Source of the DNA: Castor canadensis
Lineage: Eukaryota > Chordata > Mammalia > Rodentia > Castoridae
Direction of reading: 5' to 3'
NCBI RefSeq assembly: GCF_047511655.1
Contig: NC_133399.1
Coordinates: 3,537,333 to 3,601,332, forward strand
DNA: 64,000 nucleotides
Under the pieces are notes generated by a model that worked only from the letters and a program-made list of their open reading frames with translations, did not search any database and was not told the DNA's origin. Below, piece after piece: positions 1 through 12,065 of the stretch. Each line of letters opens with the position of its first letter. Within the stretch, counting starts at the first letter, position 1. The position numbers and the translations under genes were made by a program.

Positions 1-82
1 TCTTAGCAAGAGTAGGAGGTCTCTTGGCCCATGGAGGTAACCCCAAATGCATGGTTTCCAGTGCTTGATGGGCCAGAGTGTC

Positions 83-605
83 CTACTGACCTTCATCATC
101 TAACACTAAATCAGAATCCGAATCATCTTTGAACTGAATTTTAATTTTATGTGAAAACTTATCCTCATAAGGTGGGGCTGATTGTTCAGCAGCTCCACCA
201 CCCGCAGCATTTTGTTCCCTCAAGGGACACTGCCTCTTACACTCCTGGATGCCTGATTGTAAGGGGTGAATCCCACATCCCATCTTGAATACCGAAGACG
301 AAAATCTTTATGTGAAGGAGTAGGCCTGAAACAATCTTTAATCATAAACCACAAACCAAAAGTAAAAATGGGCATGCTGTCCAGCCTCTCATCCACATAT
401 TGCACCCTCAGCCAATCTTCTACCTTGTTCCATGTTTCTAAATTTACAGTGCCCTCCTCAGGGAAGCACTGACAAGTATCCTGTACAAAATCTAAAAACT
501 GTATAAGCTGAAGTGACCTGACTCTGCTTCCTCTAATCTCAAAAATAAAGGCTTTTAAAGCCTGTATATAGAGCTCTTGGTCCTTAGACTCAGGCTGTCC
601 CATGG
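83..605 (-). pseudogene. gag: Broken betaretroviral gag, matrix and start of the next domain
   Basis: The likely start is the ATG at 603-605, which gives an N-terminal MGQ suited to myristoylation; an in-frame ATG 12 nt upstream is less likely. The first 125 or so residues look like a betaretroviral matrix domain, including the stretch CFPEEGTVNLETW and several Trp residues, and stay open to 220. A second frame, open from 283 to 83, continues the protein. It carries a PPYE motif at about 164-175 that resembles a PPxY late-budding motif, then an acidic Asp/Ser run. A frameshift between about 220 and 283 is therefore needed to read the gene, so this copy is defective. Matrix would target Gag to the plasma membrane. 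Confidence 0.55.
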
Positions 606-762
606 CTGTATTCAATTCACTCTCCTCCTCAACTTACTTCTTTTCTATTACATCTCATGCAGGTGCATCTCAGAGACTGTCTCCTTGTCTCAGGCTTCAA
701 GATCCCCCCCTGTCCAGGAATCACCTCTTGCATCCTGCACGAGTTTGTCCTAGAAACTTAAC

Positions 763-1165
763 TGGGGGGCAACAGGAGATACAGAAAGGACAAAAGACAG
801 AAGACAAAACACGCACAAAGCTGGGGCCAGGTGGGCTGGATGCTCAGATGGAGACACACAACAGCCCCCTCTACCTCCAGTGAGTTTATTACATACAGTG
901 GCAAAATGAGGTGGAGCAAAAATTCTCAGGGAAGGGAGCAAGACATTGTAATTCTCAGGAACAGGAGAAATGTGAGAACAATTCTGTCTAAACATAAACA
1001 TCTTAGGAAAAACAGCTGTGCTACATCTTGCCCTTTACTGTGGCTGGGGCTGTGCCAAACGCAGCCAGCAGTTTATTGGGTGTAACTGTGCTCCCTCCCT
1101 TCTGCAGCTGGGGTCATGCCAAATTCAGCCTGCAGTTTATTTGACACAGCTCTGCTCATGTACTC
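763..1165 (-). repeat. LTR of the betaretrovirus-like element
   Basis: On the minus strand a polyadenylation signal AATAAA (885-890) is followed by about 120 nt of T/C-rich U5-like DNA ending in CA near 763. This is the R-U5 layout of a retroviral LTR. The U3 side contains two diverged direct repeats of about 55 nt (1038-1092 and 1102-1156), each with an AATAAA of its own. The outer boundary near 1165 is approximate. Confidence 0.45.
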
Positions 1166-1177
1166 CACTCTCCACAC

Positions 1178-2210
1178 TCTCCACTCTTATTCAACATAGT
1201 CTTGGAATTCCCAGCCAGAGCAATAACACAGGAAGAAGAAATAAATACAAATAAATACAAATGGGGAAGAAAGTAGATAAACTATTCCTATTTGTAGACA
1301 ACATCCTACACACAAAAGACCCAAAAAACTCCACCAAAAACTCCTAGACTCCAAAAACAGTTTCAGGATACAAAATCAGACTACAACAATCAGTAGTCTT
1401 TCTATACATCAACAATGAACACATTGAGAACAATATAGAGAAATCACTCCACTCACAATAGCCTCAAATAAAATACCTAGGAATAAAGTTAACAAAGGCT
1501 ATGAAAGAGCTACACAAGGAAAACTATAAACTATTGAAGAAAGAAAACAAATAAGAATACAGAAGATAGAAATATCTCCCATGCTCATGGCTCGGTAGAA
1601 TTAACATAGTGAAAATGGGTATGTTACAAAAAGAAATCTATATGTTCAATGCAATTCCTATCAAAATTCCAATGATATTCATCACAGAAATTGAAAAATA
1701 AATCCTAAAGTTCATCTGAAAGCACAAAAGACCAGGAATAGCCAAGGCAATATTCAGCAAAACTAATAAATGTAGAGGTATAACAACACCTAACATTAAA
1801 CTATACTACAGTCATAGCAATAAAAATAGCATTGTGCTGGTACAAAAGCAGACAAGAAGACTAGTGGAACAGAATAGAAGACACAGCTATGAATCCACAT
1901 GACTACACCACCTGATTTTGAAAAAAGTGAAAAAAACATATGAGGGAGAAAAGACAACATCTTTAACAAGTGCTGCTGGGAAAACTGAGTATCTGCATGA
2001 AGAAAATGGAAACTAGATCCCTGTTTGTTACCCTGTACAAGAATTAAATCAAGGTGGATTAAGAAAATTAATATTTGACCTGATGCATTAAAGCTACTGT
2101 AGGAAAAAGCAGGAAATATACTGGAATTAATAGGCACAGGGCTCAACAAGAAAGAGAAAGGATTGACAAATAGGACAGCAAGAAATTTTTAAAGCTTCTG
2201 CACACACAAA
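1178..2210 (+). mobile_element. L1 ORF2 fragment, 3' half of reverse transcriptase onward
   Basis: The plus strand matches the L1 ORF2 of the two long minus-strand copies at 51-61 kb, from the reverse-transcriptase palm (CTATTCCTATTTGTAGACAA, the FADD region, with its second Ala codon changed) to the Lys-rich region before the C-terminus. It has many stops and frameshifts and no long open frame. It stops near 2210 without a 3' UTR or poly(A), so it is truncated at both ends. Confidence 0.8.
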
Positions 2211-2992
2211 AAAGAAATGCTCTTCCTTTCTCTGAAGGGCTCCCCTGACTGTCACATCCAACACCTCAAACCAGAAGGAAGCAGTCAGATTGGTCATCTC
2301 CCCTTTTCCACTAACAGTAATTATGTTTACCTCTTCAGAAGTGGGATTGAGAGCGCAAAGTATGGGGCAGGGACTTACTAGGCAGGTTAGGTTATGGAAA
2401 GGGGACTTAGTGGAATGTACCCAGAGGCAAGGGAAACAGTGTGTGGAGAACCCATGCACGAATGAACTACAGAACCTGAAACATAAAAAAAAAAAGCATA
2501 CATAGCAGGTGATTTTAATAAGCCAATGCTATTTGTATACAGTGTGTTACAATTGAGGAGGAAGAATTGTTATAAAAATATCAACCAAAGGAGTAGCAAG
2601 TGGCTCAGAATTTCTGAGTGCCTGATGTAGGGGTGTTCTGTCTTTCTTTACTTTAATAAACTTCTTTTAAACCTACCACACACTTGTTGTCTGGGCTAAT
2701 CATTCCAGGACTGACCCTGGGTGCATATCAGAGGAACTCAAGACCAGTATCAGTAGTCCTCATTATAGCCTCACAATAAGCCACATACTTTAAGGAGGAA
2801 GAAACACAAATTAAATACTCTCCTGGCCTCAGGCACTGATCTCTAATCCCCATAATAGTCCACAAACAATAGGTCAAGCATCTTGCCAGAGAGGGCAGAA
2901 AAACCCAAAACTGTACAAAATCACTGCTAATTATACATCTCACAGGTTCTCTATCAGAACCTTTGTCTCTATCCCTCGTTTTCTCTTATTAC
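2211..2992. other. Unassigned stretch with an LTR-like segment
   Basis: There is no convincing gene. The part from about 2560 to 2720 has a TATAAAA-like box near 2570 and an AATAAA at about 2654, followed by a T/C-rich stretch. This could be the U3-R-U5 of an old LTR on the plus strand. An A-run lies at about 2487-2497. I see no second LTR or target duplication, so the LTR idea is weak. Confidence 0.3.
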
Positions 2993-3005
2993 AAAATATT
3001 GCCCA

Positions 3006-3479
3006 TGAAACACAACAAGGGGATTGGACTTTGAGCACATGATAAAAGCGAGAGCACACAAGGGAGGGGTGAGGATAGGTAAGACACCTAAAAAATTAGC
3101 TAGCATTTGTTGCCCTTAACACAGAGAAACTAAAGCAGATAACTTAAAAGCAACTGAGGCCAATAGGAAAAGGGGACCAGGAACTAGAGAAAAGGTTAGA
3201 TTAAAAAGAATTAACCTAGAAGGTAACACACACGCACAGGAAATTAATGTGAGTCAACTCCCTGTATAGCTATCCTTATCTCAACCAGCAAAAACCCTTG
3301 TTCCTTCCTATTATTGCTTATACTCTCTCTTCAACAAAATTAGAGATAAGGGCAAAATAGTTTCTGCTGGGTATTGAGGGGGTGGGGGGGAGAGGGAGGG
3401 GGCAGAGTGGGTGGTAAGGGAGGGGGTGGGGGCAGGGGGGAGAAATGACCCAAGCCTTGTATGCACATATGAATAAAAA
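3006..3479 (+). mobile_element. 5'-truncated L1 insertion (3' UTR only) with target-site duplication
   Basis: The segment matches, in the opposite orientation, the L1 3' UTR at 56505-56950. It ends in an A-run. The 13-nt sequence AAAATATTGCCCA flanks it at 2993-3005 and 3480-3492, which is the target-site duplication expected of target-primed reverse transcription. It carries the purine-rich G tract typical of L1 3' UTRs. Confidence 0.9.
3378..3440 (+). repeat. G-rich polypurine tract of the L1 3' UTR
   Basis: About 60 nt contain many runs of three to seven G separated by one to five other bases, mostly purines. Such tracts are a known conserved feature of mammalian L1 3' UTRs and can form G-quadruplexes. 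The C-rich mirror image is present in the minus-strand L1 at about 56555-56592. Confidence 0.75.
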
Positions 3480-3492
3480 AAAATATTGCCCA

Positions 3493-4590
3493 AAACATTC
3501 TATTCTTTTTCAAAATACTTCCTAATGAATAATTTTTTAAAAGTACTAAGCTTGAGAAAGAAATAAAACTTCTTCTATTTTTATCTACGTTGTAGGAGCT
3601 ATGTGACATCACATATTCAGTAGCAATAAACAAGGAAGCATTGATCACAGAACTTAAGGAGACAAATGTGAGGGGAAATAAAATGGCAGAAATGTCTCTG
3701 GAAACAAACAACAGAAAAAGCCATGTGGATATAAAGGGAGAGATGACACAATGTAGTGAACAGTTCTAGGAAAGTGTGCACTCAATTATGGAACTCAACC
3801 ACAATTTGCTGGTGACACATGTGAAGGAGGACCCAGGGCCACAAGTTCAGTTCACATATTTACTGAGGGAATTGTTACATGTGTAAGGGCTCACCGTGAG
3901 GGAGGAGTCCTTGGAAAAAGTGTCACTGAGCAAAAGGAGGTTCTCCTGAAAGCAAGGATGAGAGATCACTGGCAGCGGCCTCCAGGGAGAACTCAGGTTC
4001 ACAGTAGAGCCTGCCAAGGAAAAGGCAACTACAGCAACCAGACTTGGGAGCTGGGCATTTGACTTCTAGTGACTGGCCAAAAGTAGATAGTAATGGTCAC
4101 ACTGGAGTATCATAGGAGATTAAGAACTGAGGAAGGTCTCTCACCAAAGTGGTGAGAAGGCTGGCAAGGAGAAGCACCCAGGAACAGTCCCTTGATACTG
4201 GCATACACTGCTTGAATGCAATGGATGTGGAGAGGAGCAGTCTGATGGTCGAGTCCAATGGTCAGCTACTGTAGTGACAACTGGGGGTAGGTTTCTTGGG
4301 CATAGTCTGTCCTGCAGTTTAACAGTTTGGTTGCACCTTTGGGTGTTTATGGGTGTTCCCAGTTTGGATGGGTGTGTGCTCAAGCACTCACTTCATGTGC
4401 TGGCACATCTTGACATGAGTGAGTCCATATTGTCCATGTTCATGTCATTGAAGTAGAAGTAGTTTTAGATAAAGGACACAAGAAGGCATACTTAGAGCAA
4501 AACATTTAGGGAGAAACCAGAGTCACATGTAGCTGTGGAAGGACAGCAGTTTTTCTTCCTAAATAAGGGAGATGAGAAGAAACATTCCAA
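3493..4590. other. Unassigned stretch between two L1 insertions
   Basis: I find no gene, SINE or L1 sequence. The DNA has mixed composition with scattered short open frames that show no family signature. It continues across the next L1 insertion, because the target duplication joins 4602 to 5611, so it was originally one block with the DNA right of 5611. Confidence 0.4.
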
Positions 4591-4602
4591 AGGCAGATGT
4601 CT

Positions 4603-5598
4603 GAAAAGAGAACATTATGGAGATTCCTCAAAAACCTAGAGATAGAATTGCCATATAATACACTGATACCACTCCTGGGTATCTACCTAAAAGAATGTAA
4701 GACAGGATACAGTAGAGACATCTGTACACTGGTGTTCATCACAGCACTATTCACAATAGCCAAGCCCTGGAAACAAGCCAGAAACCCTAAAACTTATGTA
4801 TGGATCATGAAATTGTGCTACATATACACAATGGGGTATAACTCAGCTGCAAGGAATAATGACATGGACTTTGAAGGTAAATGGATGCAATTGAGGACAA
4901 CACGTTAAGTGAAGTAAGCCAGGATCTGAAAGACACGTTTCCCCTCGTATGGGGAAGATAGATCCAAAGACAAATGAATATACAAAAACAAGCACAATCA
5001 TATACAAATTCAAATGTAGAACATGTCTGTAACACTGTAACTGGTCTATGGAACTCAGGGAAAGAGGAAAAGGAAAAGAGAAAGAGAAAATATTAGTAAT
5101 ATCGCATACCATAAATGTAAAGGTAGAGGACAGAAGGATGTGTATTGAAAACTCTTGAAAAACAAGGAGGGAGGGAGGCAAAGGAGTAAGGGATAGTATT
5201 TGAATGGATTGAACAGACCATAGTAAAGCACCCCCACAGAGGGCATATATTGAGACACTATTTTGAGCATCAACTTAAGCATTTATCACAAGAATCAGGA
5301 CTGAAAAATAGGCACAATGTGTGTGCAGGGATACTAGTGTGAAGGGGGTACTAGATGGAAGAAAATTAACGTGAGGGCATATGGTTGATGAACTTTAAAT
5401 ACCTGTATGAAACAGAACTGGATAACCTCTTGCAATTGCTTTAAGTGGGGTGGGGAGGGCATTGTGGGGAAAAGATGATAGAAGCAATGTAAATAATGTA
5501 CAAGTCTAATCAGAATTGTCACTGTGAATCCCCCATATAATGAATATTTCCTAACAAAAATTTATTAAAATAAATAAATGGAAAAATTTTTTAAAAAG
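4603..5598 (+). mobile_element. 5'-truncated L1 of an older lineage with target-site duplication
   Basis: The first 310 nt encode the extreme C-terminal part of L1 ORF2 in one open frame (YSRDICTLVFITALFTIAKPW and neighbours, about 103 aa), followed by an L1 3' UTR and an A-rich tail at 5565-5598. The 12-nt sequence AGGCAGATGTCT flanks the element at 4591-4602 and 5599-5610. Protein and 3' UTR differ clearly from the L1 copies at 51-61 kb, so this is a different L1 subfamily. Confidence 0.88.
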
Positions 5599-5610
5599 AG
5601 GCAGATGTCT

Positions 5611-7267
5611 AAAGGGATACAATACAGACACTTAAAATGAGAATAAAAACAAACTTTCACAGGACAATTAGATAAAATATAGACCCATAAAGTAGAGAGG
5701 CACAGCAAACCTATCCAAGATAAACAAAATGGAGTGTCATTGAAATGAGTTATAGCCACAGAAGGTACATGACAGGTTTCAGAGACAGGATGGGCTAATG
5801 AGACCCTCTTGGAATGTCCAGCCTGATAAGGATGGGGGGAAAATTCACCAGATGTCAATTAGACAACTAGAACCACAAAGTCTAGAGTAGAGAGGCATGC
5901 CTAAATTGGCCTCTCATGAACTTTAGTTATCACATGGCTTAGCTGTGTCACAAAGTCCCATCCATTAGGGTACTTTGCTACCATTTCAACTAACTTTGTG
6001 CTTTTTACAATTAACTCCTGATCTGTGGTAAACTTCCTTTAACTATTACCTGCTTTTCCAGCACGTTCAATTATTGAAGGTGCCAGAAAACCAGCCTGGG
6101 TCACAACAATCCAGTCTGTGTCAGTTCTACCTCCCCCAACACCCATCCTAGAGAGGTCAGAATATATGATGTCCATTAGGAATGAGAACGTGTTTTTAAG
6201 CCTTTGTAAGAAAACAGAGACATGGGAGATGGAAAATGCTAAAATGTTGCTTACAGTGAAAATTGTTAGGGTCACATACAAAGGTGAGGTTCTGATATTA
6301 AAAGTGATGGTGATATGACACAAAATGGACATTCAAAGGCTTATTCCTTGTATAACAGAAGGGTCAGTGATGCTACACCAGGCCAGTCACACATATAGGA
6401 AGTTTCTTGAGGTACCAAGGAAAGCATCTGCCCAGGAAACTTAACTGAGGTGAACAGGAAGCTATGGTGAGAAGTCACTCCAAAGGGCAGAGGTGTGCAT
6501 TTTTAAGTCTCCAGGGAGGACAAAGTCTTTAATTACCTTGTGGGCATACTGGACACAAAGGGAAGGAGGATTAAGTGCTATAATCTGTCACTGTAATGAG
6601 AAAATAGTCACATATTTCCACTGCACATTTCTGCCTGAAAACACGTGCTCTTGGGCATCCCGATCAACATCAGAAAAAGCAAGAGACAAAATCAATAAAT
6701 CTTCCACAGTGAGAGAATTATTATGAAAAGGCAATGCACCAGCTCTGAATTGAAAGCAAAAAGAGGAACACCCAGAAAAGCCTTAACTTCCTTCAAAAAA
6801 ATCCAAAAAACAAGGGCCTGAAAAACTAAGCTGTAATTAGAGAACCCTAACACCCCACTATCGTCTATGTAAGAAAGAACCAGCACTGTTCCCATTGCTG
6901 CCTTTCTAATCTCTAACAAGCAAAAACACATGGGCCAAATGCCCATTTTTTGCCTAAAAATATGGTCAGAATTAGTAAATGCAAACAAACAATTTTGAAG
7001 GAAATATTTTAAAAATTGTAAATTCATGTCAGCAAAGAAGAGGAGTCTCAGTCAGTATAGAATACAAATTTGATGTATTTGTATGATGATGGCCAAGCTC
7101 AGAGAATTGGAATGAGGCAGATGGCCAATTGTTTATCCACGTCATGTTTCAATTCATCCATTTTCAGGCAAAAAAGAAAAATACCAAAAACTGAACTAGA
7201 GTTATTTAATGTAAGAAGAAAGTGGAGTTATATGGCACTTATATTCTTCAAAGGATTGAAGAGAAAT
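5611..7267. other. Unassigned, possibly decayed coding-like sequence
   Basis: There is no recognised gene. On the minus strand, about 5900-6130 holds a 40-codon open piece (TTDQELIVKSTKLVEMVAKY and on) in a block with a few stops. It reads like decayed protein-coding DNA but I cannot place it in a family. The rest is plain AT-rich DNA. Confidence 0.3.
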
Positions 7268-7410
7268 GAAAATATTTAGTTCAAGCAGTAGAGTGCATAG
7301 TTTGCAAGCAGGAAGCCATGATTTCAAACTCAGTCCCACAAAAGAAATGAAGAAAGGAAAGAAGGATGAAAGGAAGGAATAAAGGAAGGAAGAAGAGAAG
7401 GAAGAATGAA
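7268..7410 (+). repeat. ID-like SINE fragment with a purine microsatellite tail
   Basis: Positions 7275-7345 match the tRNA-derived half of the dimeric SINE (TTTGCAAGCAGGAAGCC and the ATTTCAAACTCAG B-box region). A GGAA/GAAA repeat at 7346-7410 follows, the usual fate of a SINE A-tail. Confidence 0.7.
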
Positions 7411-10400
7411 AAGCATATTGTGTACAACCAGAGATGTGGATGCTGTGTTTCCCAAAGACAAAAGTAAAACCCCCTTTCCTGGCCTTCAACAGATGTCCCA
7501 GCATGATGACAACAGCAATTGCTGAATAGTATTCCCTAAAGTGTATCAGTCCCCAATGATGATCAGAGAAATTCAATGATTGGACTCTAATCCAACAAGC
7601 TCTTCTCCCAGTGAGAAAACTGTCCTTTTATACCTTAATATGTATCAGAGACTAAATCACACTTTAGTAACTTTAACATTGTGACCTAAATTAACTGTCC
7701 AAAGCAGAAATCCTTTTCCAAGGGGACTACTTAAATGTTGCTTGCAAATCCTGACCTTCACTGATTTTCTCCATAGGCTTACAGTTCAGTCTGACTCCAG
7801 GATGACTATCCATCAAACCAAAACAGTGTAGAAAAATACTCCCATGACAAAGAGTTATAACCCCAGAACAGAACTCTCAACCTTATATACACAGAGGTCA
7901 CCTGTTGTCAATTACACTGCAGCTTTTCACAGGGAACATTCTTTCTCAGATAATTTCACACATTGATTTTTATATATTTATATCAATTAAGGTGTATGCT
8001 ACATCTAAGAATATGGTGTATATTTGTGAACATTCCATATGATCATAAAGACTGGTTACTCTTCACTTGTTTGTTGATAAATTCTACAGCTGAATTCAGT
8101 TGGCTGATAATTTTGAGTAAAAATTTTATATGGGTAGTAATGGGATTTGAACTCAGGACTTCATGCTTGCTAGATAAGGGTTCTACCAAAAGCCCAAAGT
8201 TGAATTTTTTCATTACTGATTTTTTCTGCCTTCTTGATCTATTACTTACTGGTGTCTAGAAATGAAATTGTTGGTAGTTGTTTTTCTTTGCAGTACTAGA
8301 AGTTTTTGTTGACATATAATTTCTTACATTGTGTAAGTGCATACATACTAATGACTGTTATGACCTTGTGGAGAACTGTGTTATGACCATATGTTCCCAG
8401 TATCTCTTGTAATATTAGTTTATTTAATCTTACCTTGGGTGAAATTTAGAAGAATTACAATTTACTTTTCATTAGTGTTGAGTGCACAAATCAATACACT
8501 GAAAGTACTGGTGTGTGTTTAAGGTCATATTTTAAGTGTTTGTGCAGAGTTTTAGGTAATAAGGTTGTGTAAGTTTACAATATAAAGCGCATTTTGAAAT
8601 GTTCATACATATTGCCTGGCCAAATGGAGTTTATATGGATTACCTCACTAATGTCTGAAGGTGAGAATACATAATATCTACTCCATTAGTGATCTGAAGG
8701 AGTACAACACATTTTAACTCTACTCACCATGTTATCCAATACATTTCTTCAACTTATTCCTAAGAAAATGAAATTTTTATCTGTTGACCAAAAACTCCAC
8801 TCATCCACACTGTCCTTGTTTCAAATGGTTGTCTTGTACACAGCACAAGATTTGATCATGGCTTATAATCTACTATGTATTTTCTTTGTTGTATTTATAT
8901 AATTCAGATTTAAAGGGACTATTGACACAGATGGATATCTAGCACATTTCTAAAGATTTCTATTTGTTTTACTTGTTTTGGTTGATTTAAAACTTTCCAT
9001 ATATTTCTACCTTCTCGTTTTAATTGTGGTCTGTCCATATTCCATTTGGGCTTCCATGTTAGGATACCAAATAAACTGTTTTCCTTTTTTATTTTCATAT
9101 CCTTTGAAATGCATGTTTATATTTTATATCAATACAATTTTCCTTTGTTGACTTCCATTCCTACGTGTGAATGATATGGAATGAAACAAAGCCTTGTGCC
9201 CGGGAGGCAAGCTTTCCATTTTGAGAGAGTCTCACTAAAAAGCCCAGGTCAACATCTAACTCTTGATCTTTCTGCCTCAGCCTCCCCATGAAATTGGTAT
9301 TGCAAGTATACACTACCTTAAGAGAGTGCTTCCACAAATTTCTTATATGCACTATTAATGATATTTTATGACTGCTACATTATCATATGATGTATGTACT
9401 TGCCCTGTACATACATGAAATAATGCAAATGTGAGAAAAAACACAGTCATCCTTAAACTTATAAATATTTTATGGTTTTAACAGGTATACAGGTCTACAA
9501 GCATTAAGAGGTATAAGCAGTGTCTAAAAGGGTGAAGAGATATTAAGGTGATAGTACTTTTAAAAATACAGCACGTATAATATTTATCTAAGTGTAAAAT
9601 AAGACATATAGCCCCAACAAAGAAATTGTGGTAACAATACCTCCTGCTGTCATTCCCAAACTATGCTGATGGAATACAATAAACCTGGATTTTGATAGCA
9701 CTCAGATATTCCAGTGTAGTTTACAGTATCTTTTACCTCCCAGAATGATGTCCATTTGGATGGTGGATACCTTGACACTTTCATATTTGAACAGCAAATA
9801 CAAAACCATATTTTTCTCTTTTCTAGAGGTTCACAGACTCTCTTTGTTCAGGACACATTAATGTTGACATTCACTCTTTTGATGCTTATAGGTATACTGT
9901 GTGCACTTGCTAATATAAGATTCAGGACTTATTTCAGATAGATGAAGAGGTAAAACTTCACTATCATCTAAATCTTTTTCATTACCTAAATGTAGATCTC
10001 CTGCCATATTTTATCTGGCATTGGATACTGTCATTGCTTCCCTGATAGAAAGGCTTCCAGCATTAATGATAGCAAAAGCTGTGGCACATGCTATTGAAAC
10101 ATTAGTTTTATTATTGGTCTCAGCACCATTTGAGCTCCTTTCATCCAAGTCACCAGAGAAAAGAGTATTACTAAAGCTACGGTATGCTCAGAATACAACA
10201 GAACTGCTACAATGATCCACAGCAATATGGGTTTTAACTTCTGTTGTCAAATTGTATTAAACCCACACCCTTTATAGATTGAAATAAGATATCTGAAGAT
10301 TTGCCTTCAATTAGATGAATCACATACAAGCTGTGTAGAGTGCAAACACACAGAATTAATACTCACGAAACACTGTGCTCCTAATACACATTTGGAAATA

Positions 10401-11214
10401 CTAATTTGTGCAAATCTGGTGATTATATGATTTTGAGAAAAGTGAAGTAGTGAAAAAGTTATTAAAATCCTGTTCATGAGATAGAAATGAAAGCAACAAA
10501 AAAAAAGTCCATGGTGGCAGGTGACACAGTATACAAGCTAGGGTGTGTGTCCACCTTCTATATGGAAAGTCAGTGTGTAAGTGGTGAGAATGTCCTCATT
10601 GATAAATTCATGACCACATTAGGAGCCTCTTTATCTTTGGTCTGCAGCTGCTCAGGTGTACATGAAAGCAGTGGGGGCCCTGCAAACTATCCTACATGAG
10701 GCATTGTTGATCATGATTCTCTATACAGTATAACACTAAGTCATCATTGTGCAATGGTTGAGTTTTAAAGCATGTTACATGTGATCTTTAATTCAGACAT
10801 GACACTTTGTGACCTGAAACTTTTCCTTACTTTTATGCAGAATCATCTATACAGCATTCCTTTAAAATTATTCAAGGATTTAAAAATTACCACTTTATAT
10901 ATGGACTTTTAATTCTGCTTTGTATGGAGTGAGTGATGCAGTATGTACTGGATCCCAATTCAGAAAATGTTGTGACCAAGTACGCAATGTGTGCCCATTA
11001 TGGGTTTCTCATATGGGTGGAGTGACAGTTCAGCAAATCAACTCTGTTTTCCCCATGGAAACATCAAAGGATGTATTAATGCTTCAAGGTCAATGTCTGG
11101 GTACAAGTTGAGATGAGCAACAGACCAATTTTATTATTTTGAGGGATAGTTTTATTTTTTGCAGAGGAGATATGCTTCATTGTCAACACAGGATTTTTAA
11201 GTTTGTTTTCTTTT
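7411..11214. other. AT-rich intergenic DNA with SINE fragments
   Basis: I see no supportable gene. Antisense SINE pieces lie at about 8135-8205 (tRNA half) and 9195-9310 (7SL half). Short open frames near 9756-10215, 10487-10699 and 10920-11111 lack any family signature or splice context and are probably chance. This DNA lies downstream of the minus-strand ZNF gene and could include its distal 3' UTR or flank. Confidence 0.5.
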
Positions 11215-11565
11215 TCCTTTGGAAGTACTGAGGTTTGAATTCAGAGACTCATGCATCATAGGCTGGTACTCTACCACTTTAGCAACACACCCAGCCATAT
11301 TTGCTTTAGTTTCTTTTTCAGGTTGGGTCTTTCACTTTTTTCAAACATGCCTTGGACCACAATCCTGTTAACTCCCTTCCCCCATGTATATGGAATAATA
11401 TGCATAAACAATCATACCTGCCTGTGTTTTGAGATAGGATGTCACCAAGTTTTTTCCCATTCTGACCTCAAACCAATAATACTCCCACTTCTGTCTCCGA
11501 ACCACTGGAAATACAGACATTTGCCACAACTCCTGCAAATTAGAAGTCTTTTGATAATGGTAGCT
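11215..11565 (-). repeat. Dimeric B1-dID-type SINE, antisense
   Basis: Reading left to right, the antisense tRNA half (GGTTTGAATTCAGAGACTCA and on) comes first, then the antisense 7SL half (GATAGGATGTCACCAAG to ACAGACATTTGCCAC). This is the expected order for a B1-dID element in minus orientation. It is diverged. Confidence 0.75.
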
Positions 11566-11834
11566 TGGAACATTTTTTAAATGTCCACAAAGCACAATGT
11601 CTATCTTGTTGTCCCCTGTTGTTAGTTACATATGGTTAAACCTTTCTTTTCTGGTAGTAGTAAGGGTGAACACAGATTAGTCCATTTACTAAGTAGGCTC
11701 TCTACCATGTGAGACACAATTTAATAAATTTTAAGTTGTAATTAGACCTAATCTGTGATGATGGATTAATCCACTAGTAGAATTTTTTTTTACTATAAAG
11801 TTGTTTGAAAACAGTAAAGACTGTGAAATACACT

Positions 11835-12065
11835 TACAGAAATGTTGGTGATGAACACCTATGTTCATGCACCTGTGGTTCACACATAAACTCATACATA
11901 CTTGAGAGGCTGAGATAAGGAGGACCATCACTCAATGCCAGCTCTACAAATAGATCATGACACTTTATCTTAGCAATATGGAACCAGAAAATAAGGGCTA
12001 CCAAAGTGGCTAAAGTGTTTGACTGACTGCCAATAAACATGAGTTACATCGGTAAAGCCAGGGTA
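11835..12065 (+). repeat. Diverged dimeric SINE
   Basis: The 7SL-like half (TTGAGAGGCTGAGATAAGGA) is followed by a tRNA-like half ending near 12060. It is old and its boundaries are approximate. Confidence 0.6.

Larger units (their letters stand above)
1..1165 (-). mobile_element. 5' end of a betaretrovirus-like (class II) endogenous retrovirus
   Basis: Read on the minus strand, an LTR-like segment (about 763-1165) is followed by a leader and a gag start at 605, and the element then runs off the left edge of the window. Class II is inferred from the matrix-like protein and from the LTR, which has AATAAA followed by a short pyrimidine-rich U5. I could not recognise a primer binding site just after the LTR end. 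The right edge is abutted by an L1 fragment at about 1178, so the exact 5' LTR boundary is uncertain. Confidence 0.6.

Noticed and set aside
3311..3493. Proline-rich frame on the minus strand (PPAPTPSLTT and on)
   Set aside because: It is the complement of the L1 3' UTR G tract, not a gene.
9756..10215. Two small plus-strand frames of 61 and 64 codons
   Set aside because: No family signature, no splice or promoter context, and lengths expected by chance.
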